Source: Streptococcus varani (lineage in GTDB: Bacteria > Bacillota > Bacilli > Lactobacillales > Streptococcaceae). From it: a stretch of DNA of 64,000 nt. The stretch is taken from the NCBI RefSeq assembly GCF_001375655.1, contig NZ_CTEN01000001.1, positions 124,001 through 188,000 of the forward strand, in the 5' to 3' direction. The notes under the pieces were generated by a model that ran no database searches, was not told the origin of the DNA, and was given only the letters and a program-made list of their open reading frames with translations. Positions 1-8,548 of the stretch are shown in pieces (within the stretch, counting starts at the first letter, position 1; each line of letters starts with the position of its first letter). The position numbers and the translations under genes are program-made.

Positions 1-925
1 GCGTTAAATCCTTGACATCTTCGCCAAGCTCAGGTTTGTAGTTGGCACCAACAACAAAAGGCGTGATTTCATGGGTACAGTTGATACCCAAGCAACCGCC
101 AGCTGTTCCGTAACCATAATCAGATAAAGCAAGGATACGCTCTCCCTTTTCAGTCCTAGCAACTCCAGTAGTGACTATCTGGTGTTGTAGAGGGGCGCAC
201 ATTTCCCTTGCTGTGGATTTCTTGGAGTAGTAGTAGGTATCTATACCCAATTCCTCAGCTGGAGCCATTCTGACCTCACGATAAACACGCCAAGCTGTGG
301 ACTTGATGACTTGCCTAGCGTAGGTGTCAGCTTTCCAGTTCTTGCCTTGGCTGTCTGTAAAGCCATAAAAGCCCTTTTTAGCCCATTTCATGACAGTATC
401 TGAAATAGCCTTGTCTGATGTTGCCAGACCTGTGACAACCTTTGCTGTAGCCTCCTCAATGATAGACTGGTAGGCACCTATCACGCTCTTTGGTAGCGTG
501 GTGTTAATAAGGTTGTTGATGTCACCCATGGTCTGATTGACATAAGCTGCAAGGCTATTCTGAATAAGAGAGTTACTAACAAAGGTACCGCCACCAGTAG
601 CCTCTAAAAGCTGTTGTTTGGTATCATTGTAGATTTTGTATCCCTCGTTTTGGATAACATACCTAAACTGTTCCTCGGCAATTCCTGAACGGTCTGAAAT
701 GAGCTTGAGGTTGTCCTCATTGAGCAGCCCCATCTCATTCATCTTCTCAAGTTGCCAGATGTAGGGATTGTCATCAAGACTGGCAGAGCCACGCTCTTTG
801 ATACGGTCTATAACTTGGTCAAACAAGTCAAGAGTGAGCTGATGATAGATGTCTGCAACCTGACTAGCGTCAAGCATAAGCTGCTCATCATTTAGTTTGA
901 TTGGTTTCTTCTTGTCATCAGCCAT
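1..925 (-). CDS. Phage minor capsid protein (partial)
   Basis: The start ATG is at 925 and the reading frame stays open for 308 codons to the window edge, so the C-terminus is missing. The product resembles the phage_min_cap2 family of minor head proteins that follow the portal in A118-type phages: an alpha-helical N-terminal half, then a region with the segment TYYYSKKSTAREMC and a cysteine-containing GTAGGCLGINC stretch. Such proteins join the procapsid near the portal. It starts four bases after the portal stop codon, so the two genes are probably translationally coupled. Confidence 0.85.
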   Translation of the reverse strand, partial: MADDKKKPIKLNDEQLMLDASQVADIYHQLTLDLFDQVIDRIKERGSASLDDNPYIWQLEKMNEMGLLNEDNLKLISDRSGIAEEQFRYVIQNEGYKIYNDTKQQLLEATGGGTFVSNSLIQNSLAAYVNQTMGDINNLINTTLPKSVIGAYQSIIEEATAKVVTGLATSDKAISDTVMKWAKKGFYGFTDSQGKNWKADTYARQVIKSTAWRVYREVRMAPAEELGIDTYYYSKKSTAREMCAPLQHQIVTTGVARTEKGERILALSDYGYGTAGGCLGINCTHEITPFVVGANYKPELGEDVKDLT

Positions 926-929
926 CTAA

Positions 930-2441
930 TCATTCTCCATATACTCCTACATCATCAGGACTACGCTCTCCGCTTGCCTCATCAATAGCATTACCGCTGA
1001 TTTCAGCTTTAATTTTCTTGGCTTTATCAGGAGTTACGTTGAGCACTTTCTCAATGGCCATTAAATCCGTACCAAATCCAGCATTTACAACCTTAATCCA
1101 GTAGTCAAGTTCAGCATTACGGTCAGTAAAGACGCCATCATCAAGGTTAATGCTGATAGCGTCCATGTCTGGGATATTCCCCTTGTAGAGCTTATAGGAT
1201 TTACCAAGCTCTAACATGGAGATAATCAGCTCTTTCAGAGACTGCTCAACTAGACTGACAATACTGTTCCTCATTTGGTAAGTGTCAGAGTTCTCAGAGA
1301 CAATTTCAGTTGCTGTCTTCATGCTCTTACCATCAAAAGTAAACATACCAGCAGACACACCTATCTGCATTTCAAAAAGAGCTAGTCCCTCATTGATAGC
1401 TTTGATATAGTCATCAGAGCGGATAGGCGTTGTAAGGTCTGTGATACCTATCCCCTTGTCCATGTCGCCACTGTCAAACTGTTCATAGACATTTTGACCA
1501 GTCTCAAACTCACGCTTAACCGTTACCTTGTCTCCGTCCTGATTGTATTCAGTCTTAATCATCTGGGTAGGAACTGCCACCCTGCGTTGACCCATTTTGA
1601 CCTCCCACATGAACTCATCATAGGTAGTATTCAGGAAGTCAATAGTAGTCTTAGCGTTATCAAAGATAGACAAGCCAAGCGGACTGTTAATGTCCTTATT
1701 GTTCATGCCAGGTGTCTTCAAGTAGGTAAACAGAGGACGACTGAGGCCTTTCAAGTCAGCTACTTCTTCCAACTCCTCATAGAGTTCTGATAAAGGCACT
1801 CTAGCACCTACAATGTTCTGATTATCAGACTTGTAGAGCTCATTAGTTACCGTGTACTTGTCATCTTTGCCCCATTCATGCAACTCAATAAGCGTATAAT
1901 ACTTCTGCTTATTTCCCTCTGACTTGATTGTTTTAGTGATAATAGCAGCACTAGACACATCTTGAGTGTTAGACTGGAGAGGTAGAAAGACAGGGGCTTG
2001 AATAAACGCCACTCTTACCTTGTCCTTATCGACATAAGGCCTCATAGCTAAACCACCAAGAGCTAGACAACTCTCAAGATAACGCTCAAAGTTCTTGATA
2101 AAGCGGTCATTTTGTAGCTGGTCCTGAATAAATTCATTAGCTTTCTCATCATCTACCTTGATTTCAGCTTGCTCATTAAATACCAGGCTTGCAATCTTCT
2201 TAGAGGCTGTTCTGCCAATCGGTAAATGGTTAAAATCTCGCTTTTGTTTAGTTCCGTTGCTGTCTCTGTACTCAATTTGTGGATAACGCCCTGCAAAATA
2301 CTTGAGGTTTTCCCTGATACGGTCATACTCTCTGCTAGACACCGCTATTTTAGGGTGGTCAGTAATGTTTGTTAAGTTTTGTGTGGTCATCACATACTTA
2401 CTCCTTTGAAATAAATTCTTGATAGTCTGTACTATTCCCAT
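930..2441 (-). CDS. Phage portal protein, A118/SPP1 type
   Basis: This 503-residue protein forms the dodecameric ring at the capsid vertex through which DNA is packaged and ejected. Length, the N-terminal segment with NHLPIGRTASKKIASLVFNE, and the long helical C-terminal half match A118-family portals. It lies directly after the large terminase gene and before the minor capsid gene, the usual packaging and head order. The alternative start MTTQNL, 17 residues in, is possible; the upstream start is kept because AGGAGC lies close before it. Confidence 0.92.
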   Translation of the reverse strand: MGIVQTIKNLFQRSKYVMTTQNLTNITDHPKIAVSSREYDRIRENLKYFAGRYPQIEYRDSNGTKQKRDFNHLPIGRTASKKIASLVFNEQAEIKVDDEKANEFIQDQLQNDRFIKNFERYLESCLALGGLAMRPYVDKDKVRVAFIQAPVFLPLQSNTQDVSSAAIITKTIKSEGNKQKYYTLIELHEWGKDDKYTVTNELYKSDNQNIVGARVPLSELYEELEEVADLKGLSRPLFTYLKTPGMNNKDINSPLGLSIFDNAKTTIDFLNTTYDEFMWEVKMGQRRVAVPTQMIKTEYNQDGDKVTVKREFETGQNVYEQFDSGDMDKGIGITDLTTPIRSDDYIKAINEGLALFEMQIGVSAGMFTFDGKSMKTATEIVSENSDTYQMRNSIVSLVEQSLKELIISMLELGKSYKLYKGNIPDMDAISINLDDGVFTDRNAELDYWIKVVNAGFGTDLMAIEKVLNVTPDKAKKIKAEISGNAIDEASGERSPDDVGVYGE

Positions 2442-2452
2442 TGTTAGCTCCT

Positions 2453-3751
2453 TTAGGCTTTCAAATCTAGCTCCCTAGCATTGTCTAAGACAAAATACTT
2501 GAACTCATCTACCGTGTGGTCATCTTCCTTGATAACTTTAGGGTCATCAGAGTTAATAGTCTTGTCATCATAGCGGTACATCTTGTGCTCCTCAACAAAT
2601 ACCTTATTAGCAGGAATGTCAAGGTAGTAAAAGCGCCCCTCTGCTAGCAAACTGATAACCATGTCAATCATAGTCTGGTTTTTCTTTTTGGCTACTGGGT
2701 GCCAGCGTTCGCCATAATCTTTGAAATACTGGTTACGTAGAGCACCCTCGGCACTATCAATAGTCATCTTGAGCTTAGGTACTCTGTAAGTCTTCATGAC
2801 CTCGTCTATAAAGTCGTGTATCATCACAGAAAGTTCACTAGGTGCCTTTTTGATGGTCTTACCAGCCGGGCTATAGTAGAACGTATCAAGCAAGATAACA
2901 TTACCCTTAGCAGTCAAACCATAAGCCCCGCAGGCCGTTGCTGACTGCTGGTGTCCAGTATCTAGAGCAAATGATATACCGATAAGCCTATCGTCCTCAG
3001 GGAGGCTCTGTAGTGGCTTAAAGTAGTTCATGTTATAAACATGATTACCAAGACCTATAACCTCTCCTAGATACATCCAGCGATAATAGTCAGGGTCAGT
3101 TTCCTTGTACCGTTCTATCTTTTCTTTCATCTGCTTAGACAAAAAACCTAACTTGTCATCAAGATAGGTGCTGTGATGTATCAGATAGGTTGGGTCACTT
3201 GATTTCTCGGCTACCCACTCATTTATCCAGTCATAAGGATTCCGTGGTGGGTTGTACGTGAAATAGACCTTGACCTCTTTACCATTAGGCAACTCTTGAC
3301 GGATAAAGGTATCCTCAACTATATCAATGTCCTCACGGCCTGCAAACTCTGCCAGCTCCTCAAACCATACAGACATGACATAGCCCTTGGCTATCTTCTG
3401 TGATTTGAGTTTCATTGGGTCATCAACACCGTAGAAGTAAAAGGCTGTACCTGTCTTTTTGTGAGTGATTTGTAGAGGAGACTTACCAAACTTGAACTGA
3501 TTGGCCAGCCCCATCTCATAAATTGCCCACCGTATCTGTTCATAGACAGACATTCTCAGATACTTACCGACTTTCCGCAAGACAACCACATTACCTAAGG
3601 GGTCACTGATAAAGTCATTGACTAGGTCAATAGACACCACAGAGGACTTAGTAGAGGCACGGCCACCCTTTAGCACTACATGGCTCTTGAGCGTGTATAG
3701 GACTTCATCAAATACTGGGTTAATCAACTTTGCTAGGTTCAGTATCGCCAT
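2453..3751 (-). CDS. Phage terminase large subunit
   Basis: TerL is the packaging motor ATPase and nuclease. The start at 3751 gives 432 residues, has AGGAG upstream and overlaps the end of the small-subunit gene by 32 bases; an in-frame extension to 3835 has no family-like sequence. A Walker A-type loop GGRASTKS is at residues 29-36, a Walker B-like MSVWFEELAEF in the middle, and acidic nuclease motifs ALDTGH and TIDSAEG in the C-terminal half. This is the PBSX/Terminase_3 arrangement. Confidence 0.93.
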   Translation of the reverse strand: MAILNLAKLINPVFDEVLYTLKSHVVLKGGRASTKSSVVSIDLVNDFISDPLGNVVVLRKVGKYLRMSVYEQIRWAIYEMGLANQFKFGKSPLQITHKKTGTAFYFYGVDDPMKLKSQKIAKGYVMSVWFEELAEFAGREDIDIVEDTFIRQELPNGKEVKVYFTYNPPRNPYDWINEWVAEKSSDPTYLIHHSTYLDDKLGFLSKQMKEKIERYKETDPDYYRWMYLGEVIGLGNHVYNMNYFKPLQSLPEDDRLIGISFALDTGHQQSATACGAYGLTAKGNVILLDTFYYSPAGKTIKKAPSELSVMIHDFIDEVMKTYRVPKLKMTIDSAEGALRNQYFKDYGERWHPVAKKKNQTMIDMVISLLAEGRFYYLDIPANKVFVEEHKMYRYDDKTINSDDPKVIKEDDHTVDEFKYFVLDNARELDLKA

Positions 3752-4451
3752 TGTACTCACTCCTATCAAATGTAAATCCAGTAATAACTGTGTCATCTTC
3801 ATCATCAGAACCAAGCTGTGCCTTGAGGTTATCAATTCTCAGGCGTTGCTCCTCTGTGACAAGTGGTGAGCGTGTCAGCTCATCATAGGTCTTAATCATG
3901 CTTTTAAGCTCTGACTGTGCCCTTGCTATTGCAGCAAGGGCTTTCCCTTGTTTATCCCATGCCGTATGATGTTCATAGCCTGTACCAGCTTTGCCTGTAC
4001 TAGTAACAAAGGTATCGCTATCCTCCACATCTTGGACAAATAAAATACGCTGAGCATGCAATAAATTAGCATAGGTCAGTGTGATATTTTCCCAGAGTAT
4101 GTCTATTGGCTGTTTGTCTGATAGCTCCTGTGCTATCTCATACACCTCCTGTGGCAGATACTTAGCAAACAAACCATGTTTTAGGGCGTTAGTGTTTCCC
4201 TTAGGGGCTCCGTGCCCTAGAGCGTTCTTACTGCCCTTTGGAGCACCCCTTGGATTTTTGGAGCGTTCCGTATTTTTCTTTTGGAACGTTCCTTTTATTT
4301 TAAGTTCCCATTTGTCTTTACTTTTCCAACCTCGGACAGTGCCAGCTGAAACACCCAAACGCTCAGCAATCTCAACCAGTTCAATGTTTCCATTGTTCTC
4401 TGAATAGATTTCAAATGCTTTGTCTCGGTTGGGGTCTCTTGCTCTACCCAA
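3720..4451 (-). CDS. Phage terminase small subunit
   Basis: A 243-residue protein with an N-terminal helix-turn-helix near residues 24-45 (LVEIAERLGVSAGTVRGWKS), a basic glycine-rich linker (GAPKGSKNALGHGAPKG), and a helical C-terminal oligomerisation region. This is the layout of YqaS/PBSX-type TerS, which recognises the packaging site and loads TerL. It is the first gene after a terminator and tRNA cluster, so it probably starts the late operon. Its end overlaps terL. Confidence 0.9.
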   Translation of the reverse strand: MGRARDPNRDKAFEIYSENNGNIELVEIAERLGVSAGTVRGWKSKDKWELKIKGTFQKKNTERSKNPRGAPKGSKNALGHGAPKGNTNALKHGLFAKYLPQEVYEIAQELSDKQPIDILWENITLTYANLLHAQRILFVQDVEDSDTFVTSTGKAGTGYEHHTAWDKQGKALAAIARAQSELKSMIKTYDELTRSPLVTEEQRLRIDNLKAQLGSDDEDDTVITGFTFDRSEYNGDTEPSKVD

Positions 4452-4487
4452 GCCTAAACCTCCTGCTGTTTATTTGTTTTGAAATAT

Positions 4488-4510
4488 AAAAAAGCCACTC
4501 ATTGAGTGAC
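4488..4510 (-). terminator. Rho-independent terminator before the late operon
   Basis: On the minus strand the stem GTCACTCA/TGAGTGGC is followed by TTTTTT. It separates the tRNA cluster and early region from terS, so late genes need their own promoter or antitermination. Confidence 0.75.
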
Positions 4511-4644
4511 TGTATGCGGTAAGTGGGTGCCTCCCCCACCAGAGCCTTATATAGCGCTACTTTATCTCTGTCCTACAGGTTAATCAGCCTAAATCTAATT
4601 ACCGCCCTGTACCTCTATTGTGATAGCTACTCACAGAGATACAA
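4511..4644. other. Noncoding gap between terS and tRNAs
   Basis: No ORF is supported here. A short hairpin, GTGGG/CCCAC around 4523-4539, is visible. The stretch lies where a late promoter or packaging (cos/pac) site could sit, but nothing in the sequence proves either. Confidence 0.35.
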
Positions 4645-4717
4645 TGGGAACAGCTGGAATTGAACCAGCGACCTCCTAGGCTTCAACTAGGCGCTCTACC
4701 AACTGAGCTATATTCCC
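4645..4717 (-). tRNA. tRNA-Phe (GAA), phage-borne
   Basis: A full cloverleaf is visible: acceptor GGGAATA pairing with TGTTCCC, D arm GCTC/GAGC, anticodon stem CCTAG/CTAGG with loop TTGAAGC (anticodon GAA), and T arm CTGG-TTCAATT-CCAG. The 3' CCA is not encoded. It lies inside the prophage between the late regulator and terS. Confidence 0.9.
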
Positions 4718-4721
4718 TTAA

Positions 4722-4800
4722 AGAGAGGGGAGGACTCGAACCTCCAAGGCTTTACGCCCCCTGATTTCAGGTAACCATCTACCAATTCTGAGACCTCTCT
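4722..4800 (-). tRNA. tRNA-like gene, class II, anticodon arm degenerate
   Basis: Acceptor AGAGAGG pairs fully with CCTCTCT, the T arm GGAGG-TTCGAGT-CCTCC is perfect, the D-arm region (AGAATTGGTAGATG) is leucine-like, and a short variable arm GGC-GTAAA-GCC is present. The anticodon region CCTGAAATCAGG is self-complementary and leaves no seven-base loop, so no anticodon can be assigned. It lies four bases from tRNA-Phe. It may be a decaying tRNA or a tRNA mimic. Confidence 0.55.
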
Positions 4801-4879
4801 CTTCAATTCTTGATACTACCATTCTATCAGACTTTAAGAACCGTGCTGTTCCAAAAAGTCCCAAACGCTCCCTATGAAA

Positions 4880-5284
4880 TCAGATGACTTCCTCTAAGGC
4901 TGAGACAGCCTCATTTTTTAACCTATAATAGGTTGTACGGCTCATCTTCAAATCATAACAAACACTATCAGCAGTGCCTTTATTGATGTAGGTCATTCTT
5001 AATACTGCCCTATGTTTCGGATTTTTCAGCTTGTTAATCAATCTACCAAGTTCAAGTTTCCTGTTAATAACTTCATTGGTGTCTTGTTCAATCGCTTCTT
5101 TCATGACAATCAACTGAGTATAGACATCATCAACTTGTCTAGCTTGACCGCCCTGGACCTTGTCAGTCTTCCATTTGGGGCTTGAGAGCAAACCTGCCTC
5201 GAGCTCATTGATTTCATCTATACGGCTTTGAATGTCCATATCAAGATTTTGTAGCTCATTCAAGAGCTCTTTAGCCTTGTTCAC
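4880..5284 (-). CDS. ArpU/DUF1492-type phage late transcription regulator
   Basis: A 134-residue protein starting at GTG with AAGGAG upstream. The N-terminal two thirds are helical, and the C-terminus has a sigma-region-4-like helix-turn-helix (ADSVCYDLKMSRTTYYRLKNEAVSALEE). This layout is shared by RinA/ArpU/DUF1492 proteins, which activate phage late (packaging and head) transcription. Its position just before the terminase block fits. A minus-strand TATTAT sits upstream near 5304-5309 but no good -35 is visible. Confidence 0.82.
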   Translation of the reverse strand: MNKAKELLNELQNLDMDIQSRIDEINELEAGLLSSPKWKTDKVQGGQARQVDDVYTQLIVMKEAIEQDTNEVINRKLELGRLINKLKNPKHRAVLRMTYINKGTADSVCYDLKMSRTTYYRLKNEAVSALEEVI

Positions 5285-5329
5285 TCTCTGTCTCCTTTAT
5301 GGTATAATAGTCTTTGTGATATAACTATT

Positions 5330-5359
5330 AGCTGAGGCAGAGAGCGCCTTGGCTTTTTT
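5330..5359 (+). terminator. Terminator-like hairpin facing right
   Basis: Stem AGCTGAGGC/GCCTTGGCT with a seven-base loop, followed by a T run on the plus strand. No plus-strand gene ends here, so it may block antisense transcription, or the hairpin may act on the minus-strand mRNA. Confidence 0.45.
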
Positions 5360-5361
5360 GT

Positions 5362-5613
5362 TTAGTAGCGGTTCAGAATACTTACTACTTCATCAAATGC
5401 CATAGACACTCTGATTGTCTTTTCCTCATAAGAGAAGAATGGTCCAGGTATCTTTAGAAGTAAACGTGTTGTATAGCTGTTCTCTCTCTGTATTCCCTCA
5501 ATGCTTTCAACCATTTTTTTACAGAGTGCAACTGAACCAAGTTTCACAAATCTTGGCATTTCTTTTTTTACAATTCTTATTTTTCCAGTGTAAGGTCTTC
5601 TCCTAGGTCTCAT
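5362..5613 (-). CDS. Small phage protein, function unknown
   Basis: An 83-residue, very basic protein (starts MRPRRRPYTGKIRIVKK). Its ATG overlaps the stop of the gene before it, so the two are probably coupled. No domain is recognised; the fold looks mixed, without membrane segments. It is the last short gene before the late regulator. Confidence 0.6.
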   Translation of the reverse strand: MRPRRRPYTGKIRIVKKEMPRFVKLGSVALCKKMVESIEGIQRENSYTTRLLLKIPGPFFSYEEKTIRVSMAFDEVVSILNRY

Positions 5614-5858
5614 TTTTTCAACCCCAATCTTTTATTATCTAGCATATAGCCCTCTATGGTAATTTCCTCAGGGCTATCAGTCCAGTTTTTCATAATTTCA
5701 ACCTGACTAATGATAGAGGTAATGATGTAAGCTTTACCTCTCCTATCTTTTACTGTTGTAATGGATACTTGCTCCTTTTTTCTTTGCCACTCCAGACTCT
5801 CATCATAAGCTTTAGAGAAAGCCCTAGTAAACATCTTTTTACGTTGGCGTTTGTTCAT
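5610..5858 (-). CDS. Small phage protein, function unknown
   Basis: An 82-residue protein with a basic helical N-terminus (MNKRQRKKMFTRAFSKAYDE) and a short beta-rich tail. An AGAGGGAGGG-type ribosome site precedes the start. No family is recognised. It sits in a tightly packed run of early/middle phage genes. Confidence 0.6.
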   Translation of the reverse strand: MNKRQRKKMFTRAFSKAYDESLEWQRKKEQVSITTVKDRRGKAYIITSIISQVEIMKNWTDSPEEITIEGYMLDNKRLGLKK

Positions 5859-5869
5859 TTACCCTCCCT

Positions 5870-6298
5870 CTAAGCCTCAGCTACTGGAAAGTGGATTTCC
5901 CCGATAACAAGAGAGGCAACGCTATAATAATAGCCACCATTTCCGTCATTAGCCTCACATTCAGCTAGGGCTATTGGGTTCTGGTTATGATAAATGGTAA
6001 CCGTGTTCTGACAAGTCGTGCCGTCCCCATTGTCAAATTTGTTAGGTTCTCCAAATTTAACATCAGTGATGACAGCGTCCAACTGGACATTTTTGAACTC
6101 TCCTCCTGCATGGGCACAGCAATCACTCTCAGACATTTTGATAGCGACCTTTGTACCATCTTCAAGCAGTAGATGGTCTTTGTCCCACTCTGTAATACGC
6201 TTATGTAGCAACAACTCTTTTAGTTCCTCAAGAGAACCATAGCGTCCATTTTCCCAATCAGGTTCATAATAATCAGGTAGTTCAATAGTTCTAGTCAT
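5870..6298 (-). CDS. Phage protein, DUF7448-like
   Basis: 142 residues. A central SESDCCAHAGGEF motif followed by beta-rich sequence and the C-terminal YYYSVASLVIGEIHFPV is characteristic of DUF7448 proteins of streptococcal and lactococcal phages, whose function is not established. The cysteine pair and histidine suggest a metal site, but that is inference. It begins one base before the upstream DUF1372 gene ends. Confidence 0.65.
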   Translation of the reverse strand: MTRTIELPDYYEPDWENGRYGSLEELKELLLHKRITEWDKDHLLLEDGTKVAIKMSESDCCAHAGGEFKNVQLDAVITDVKFGEPNKFDNGDGTTCQNTVTIYHNQNPIALAECEANDGNGGYYYSVASLVIGEIHFPVAEA

Positions 6299-6299
6299 A

Positions 6300-6614
6300 T
6301 CAATTTCCTCTTTTCTTCAAATAGTCAGGGATTGGGTCACCAACCTTGATAGCCTCGTACTGCTCTTTTGTGACCAAAAACTTACCGTAGGCGTGGGCTG
6401 TGACCGTGTAGCGTCCCTCTATGATTTCCTTGTCTGTGATAGTCCCCACCATTACACCGCCTGCGTTATCGACGGTGTAGAGGAGGACGGGCTGAACTTC
6501 GCTTTTAGCTTGTTTGTAGCCTGATTGGTACATCAGATAGCTATATCCAATCCAGGCAACCATCACAATTAGCAAGCTAGCGGCAAACTTTACACCGTCT
6601 TTTATAAATTCCAT
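6300..6614 (-). CDS. DUF1372 phage membrane protein
   Basis: A 104-residue protein with one N-terminal membrane helix (about residues 10-29) and a small beta domain with KEIIEGRYTVTAHAYGKFLVTKEQYEAIKVGDPIP, as in DUF1372 proteins found in many streptococcal phages. The soluble part is predicted outside or at the membrane face. Function unknown. It overlaps the start of its neighbour by 13 bases. Confidence 0.75.
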   Translation of the reverse strand: MEFIKDGVKFAASLLIVMVAWIGYSYLMYQSGYKQAKSEVQPVLLYTVDNAGGVMVGTITDKEIIEGRYTVTAHAYGKFLVTKEQYEAIKVGDPIPDYLKKRGN

Positions 6615-6943
6615 TTCATGACCTCCAACTCATAGCCTTCTAACCAAGCACGAGATACCAATTCCTCCTTTGAATGAACTTCTTCCTCGTTTGTTTCAAA
6701 CCATTCCCCCACATCATCTGGCATTTCATAGCTAGGATGATTTGAAAGACATTCTGATAACCCCTTTTCATATTCTTTGCAAAACTCAACCCATTCTGCC
6801 ACAAACTTCGGTATTATGACTTTCGATGGTTCAGTAAGTTCAGAAACAGCATTCAGAACAGCTCTTTTTGATATTGGTTCATCAACAAATGGCTCATACT
6901 CCCCCATGCCTTCAATTCGCTTGGTCAATTCGGTCTTATTCAT
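6602..6943 (-). CDS. DUF1642 phage protein
   Basis: A 113-residue acidic protein whose C-terminal half (IPKFVAEWVEFCKEYEKG ... AWLEGYELE) matches DUF1642, a family common in the early region of Streptococcus and Lactococcus phages with no known function. A GGAGG site precedes the ATG, and the gene abuts rusA. Confidence 0.75.
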   Translation of the reverse strand: MNKTELTKRIEGMGEYEPFVDEPISKRAVLNAVSELTEPSKVIIPKFVAEWVEFCKEYEKGLSECLSNHPSYEMPDDVGEWFETNEEEVHSKEELVSRAWLEGYELEVMKWNL

Positions 6944-7366
6944 TCACTCCTCCATTCTTTCAATAAACACCTCAATCCGTGGATTTAGACTATAAAACTT
7001 GCCCACCGTATGCAGGGCAATCTGTCCGTCATCTTGGAAGACAATACCGCTCATGCTGTCGTATAGGGCTTTTTCATAGTTGTCAATATCAGGTTTCTTG
7101 CCAACTGGGATAGTCTCAACCTTCAAGGCCGCCTGATTTTTCTTAGGCTTAGAAACGTACTGGGGCGGTTGAATGTAAAACCTCACATTTGCCCTCAGCG
7201 GTCCCTCAAGCGTGGCCTGACCCATGTACTGATTAGCAATGAGTAGCCTACACTGGTTGCGCCAGGCTTTCATATCCTTATCTTCGTAGGTTGTGGTAAA
7301 ACTTCCACGCCTTGCGAACCTTGGGCGTGACTGTGGTTTTGGTTCGATATTCAGGACTAACTTCAT
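6944..7366 (-). CDS. rusA: RusA-type Holliday junction resolvase
   Basis: 140 residues. The signature KPDIDN...DSMSG...QDDGQI at residues 91-116 contains the acidic metal-binding residues of RusA endonucleases, which cut four-way DNA junctions. In phages this resolves branched DNA before packaging. It follows the recombination genes (RecT, SSB) in the same operon. Its start overlaps the end of the upstream gene by four bases. Confidence 0.92.
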   Translation of the reverse strand: MKLVLNIEPKPQSRPRFARRGSFTTTYEDKDMKAWRNQCRLLIANQYMGQATLEGPLRANVRFYIQPPQYVSKPKKNQAALKVETIPVGKKPDIDNYEKALYDSMSGIVFQDDGQIALHTVGKFYSLNPRIEVFIERMEE

Positions 7367-7698
7367 AGAAGCACCCCAAGGAAACCAAGTTCCTCAAATA
7401 AATTCTTTTTGTTTTCCTCAAGGAACTCAAATAGGATTTTAATCTCTTGAACATCTTTAGCAAACTCTTTAGCTGCATAAGAGCTATAAAGAACAAGGTC
7501 ATCAGACTGTTTTGCTTCCAGTACTAGTTTGTATTCTGGTTCAAATAAATCACCATTTTCATCTAGTGAAAGCTGTCTGTCTTGCTTCACAAATTCAGCC
7601 TTTAGGTTAAAAATGGAACTACCAACAATCTCAATGCTTTTCTCTGCTTTACTTGTAACTACTGTAAAAGCTGTTTTAAGTATTGCTGTTTTCTTCAT
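7363..7698 (-). CDS. Small phage protein, function unknown
   Basis: 111 residues from the start at 7698; a longer frame to 7743 is unlikely because it runs into the neighbour. The protein is acidic with helical ends and no recognised motif. The ribosome site is weak (AGAGAA). Its stop overlaps the rusA start, suggesting coupling. Confidence 0.6.
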   Translation of the reverse strand: MKKTAILKTAFTVVTSKAEKSIEIVGSSIFNLKAEFVKQDRQLSLDENGDLFEPEYKLVLEAKQSDDLVLYSSYAAKEFAKDVQEIKILFEFLEENKKNLFEELGFLGVLL

Positions 7699-7709
7699 AT
7701 TGTTTCTCT

Positions 7710-8048
7710 TTATAAATATCCATACATCCCATACATAAGCCAAGGTATTTTTTTCTTTGTCCCATCTGACAGATAAAGAATAGCCTCATTGTAATATCTG
7801 TGTTGTTTTAGTCGTTCAGCAACAATGCTATCAACCTCTACATTTTCATAAGTTTCATCAACACCACACCAACGCTTACCACAACACGGGCAATAATCTG
7901 TATATTCGGATTTCTGTTCAATGATTTCATCAAATTTAACATCTGCTTGTTCTTCGTTTTCAGCCTCTATGATGATATGTATTCCTACATTTTCATCTTC
8001 TACAAAGTAACCTTCTGAATTATTTTGTCTGTAAACATAAAACGTCAT
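7710..8048 (-). CDS. Phage protein, DUF7296-like, with zinc-finger cysteines
   Basis: 112 residues starting MTFYVYRQNNSEGYF, with a YCPCCGKRWCG cluster at about residues 52-62 that looks like half of a zinc ribbon. The N-terminal pattern and CxCCGxRW motif match DUF7296 proteins of streptococcal phages (family recall; function unknown). AAAGGA precedes the ATG. Confidence 0.65.
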   Translation of the reverse strand: MTFYVYRQNNSEGYFVEDENVGIHIIIEAENEEQADVKFDEIIEQKSEYTDYCPCCGKRWCGVDETYENVEVDSIVAERLKQHRYYNEAILYLSDGTKKKIPWLMYGMYGYL

Positions 8049-8062
8049 AATATTGTCCTTTC

Positions 8063-8548
8063 TTAAAACGGCAAATCATCATCTGAGATGTCCATAGAGG
8101 TTGAGTTTCCAAATGGAGAGTTGTAACCTCCTGATGAACCACCTGCAAACTCAGACTGTGGAGAACCGCCAGGATAAAAATTACCACCTTGTGAGCCGTT
8201 CTGAGTGTTATTGGACTGTCCTTGCTGACTGCCACGGCTTTCTAACAAAGTCACGCTATCAGCTACAACCTCAGTCACATATCGACACTGACCGTCTTTC
8301 TCGTAGCTCCTTACCTGGATACGTCCAGTAAGACCAATGAGCGACCCTTTGCCACAATATTCAGCAATGATGTCAGCCGTACCACGCCAAGCCTGAAAGT
8401 TGATAAAGTCAGCCTCACGTTCTCCGTTTTGGTTCTTGAAATTGCGATTGACGGCAAGAGTGCCCTGTAATGCTGAGACATTGCTAGGGGTCTTGCGTAG
8501 GTCAGGAGCTGCTGTCAGTCTTCCAACCAGCACAACGTTGTTAATCAT
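8063..8548 (-). CDS. ssb: Phage single-stranded DNA-binding protein
   Basis: 161 residues from the start at 8548, which has AAAGGA upstream. The N-terminal OB fold (INNVVLVGRLTAAPDLR, then FINFQAWRGTADIIAEYCGKG) is followed by a glycine/serine/asparagine-rich linker and the acidic tip DDDLPF that binds partner proteins. It works with the RecT-like annealing protein and RusA of the same operon. Its start overlaps the stop of the upstream 35-residue membrane peptide. Confidence 0.93.
   Translation of the reverse strand: MINNVVLVGRLTAAPDLRKTPSNVSALQGTLAVNRNFKNQNGEREADFINFQAWRGTADIIAEYCGKGSLIGLTGRIQVRSYEKDGQCRYVTEVVADSVTLLESRGSQQGQSNNTQNGSQGGNFYPGGSPQSEFAGGSSGGYNSPFGNSTSMDISDDDLPF

Noticed and set aside
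4511-4640. A third tRNA beside the phage tRNA-Phe
   Set aside because: The region has GC-rich hairpin pieces but no T arm or acceptor pairing.
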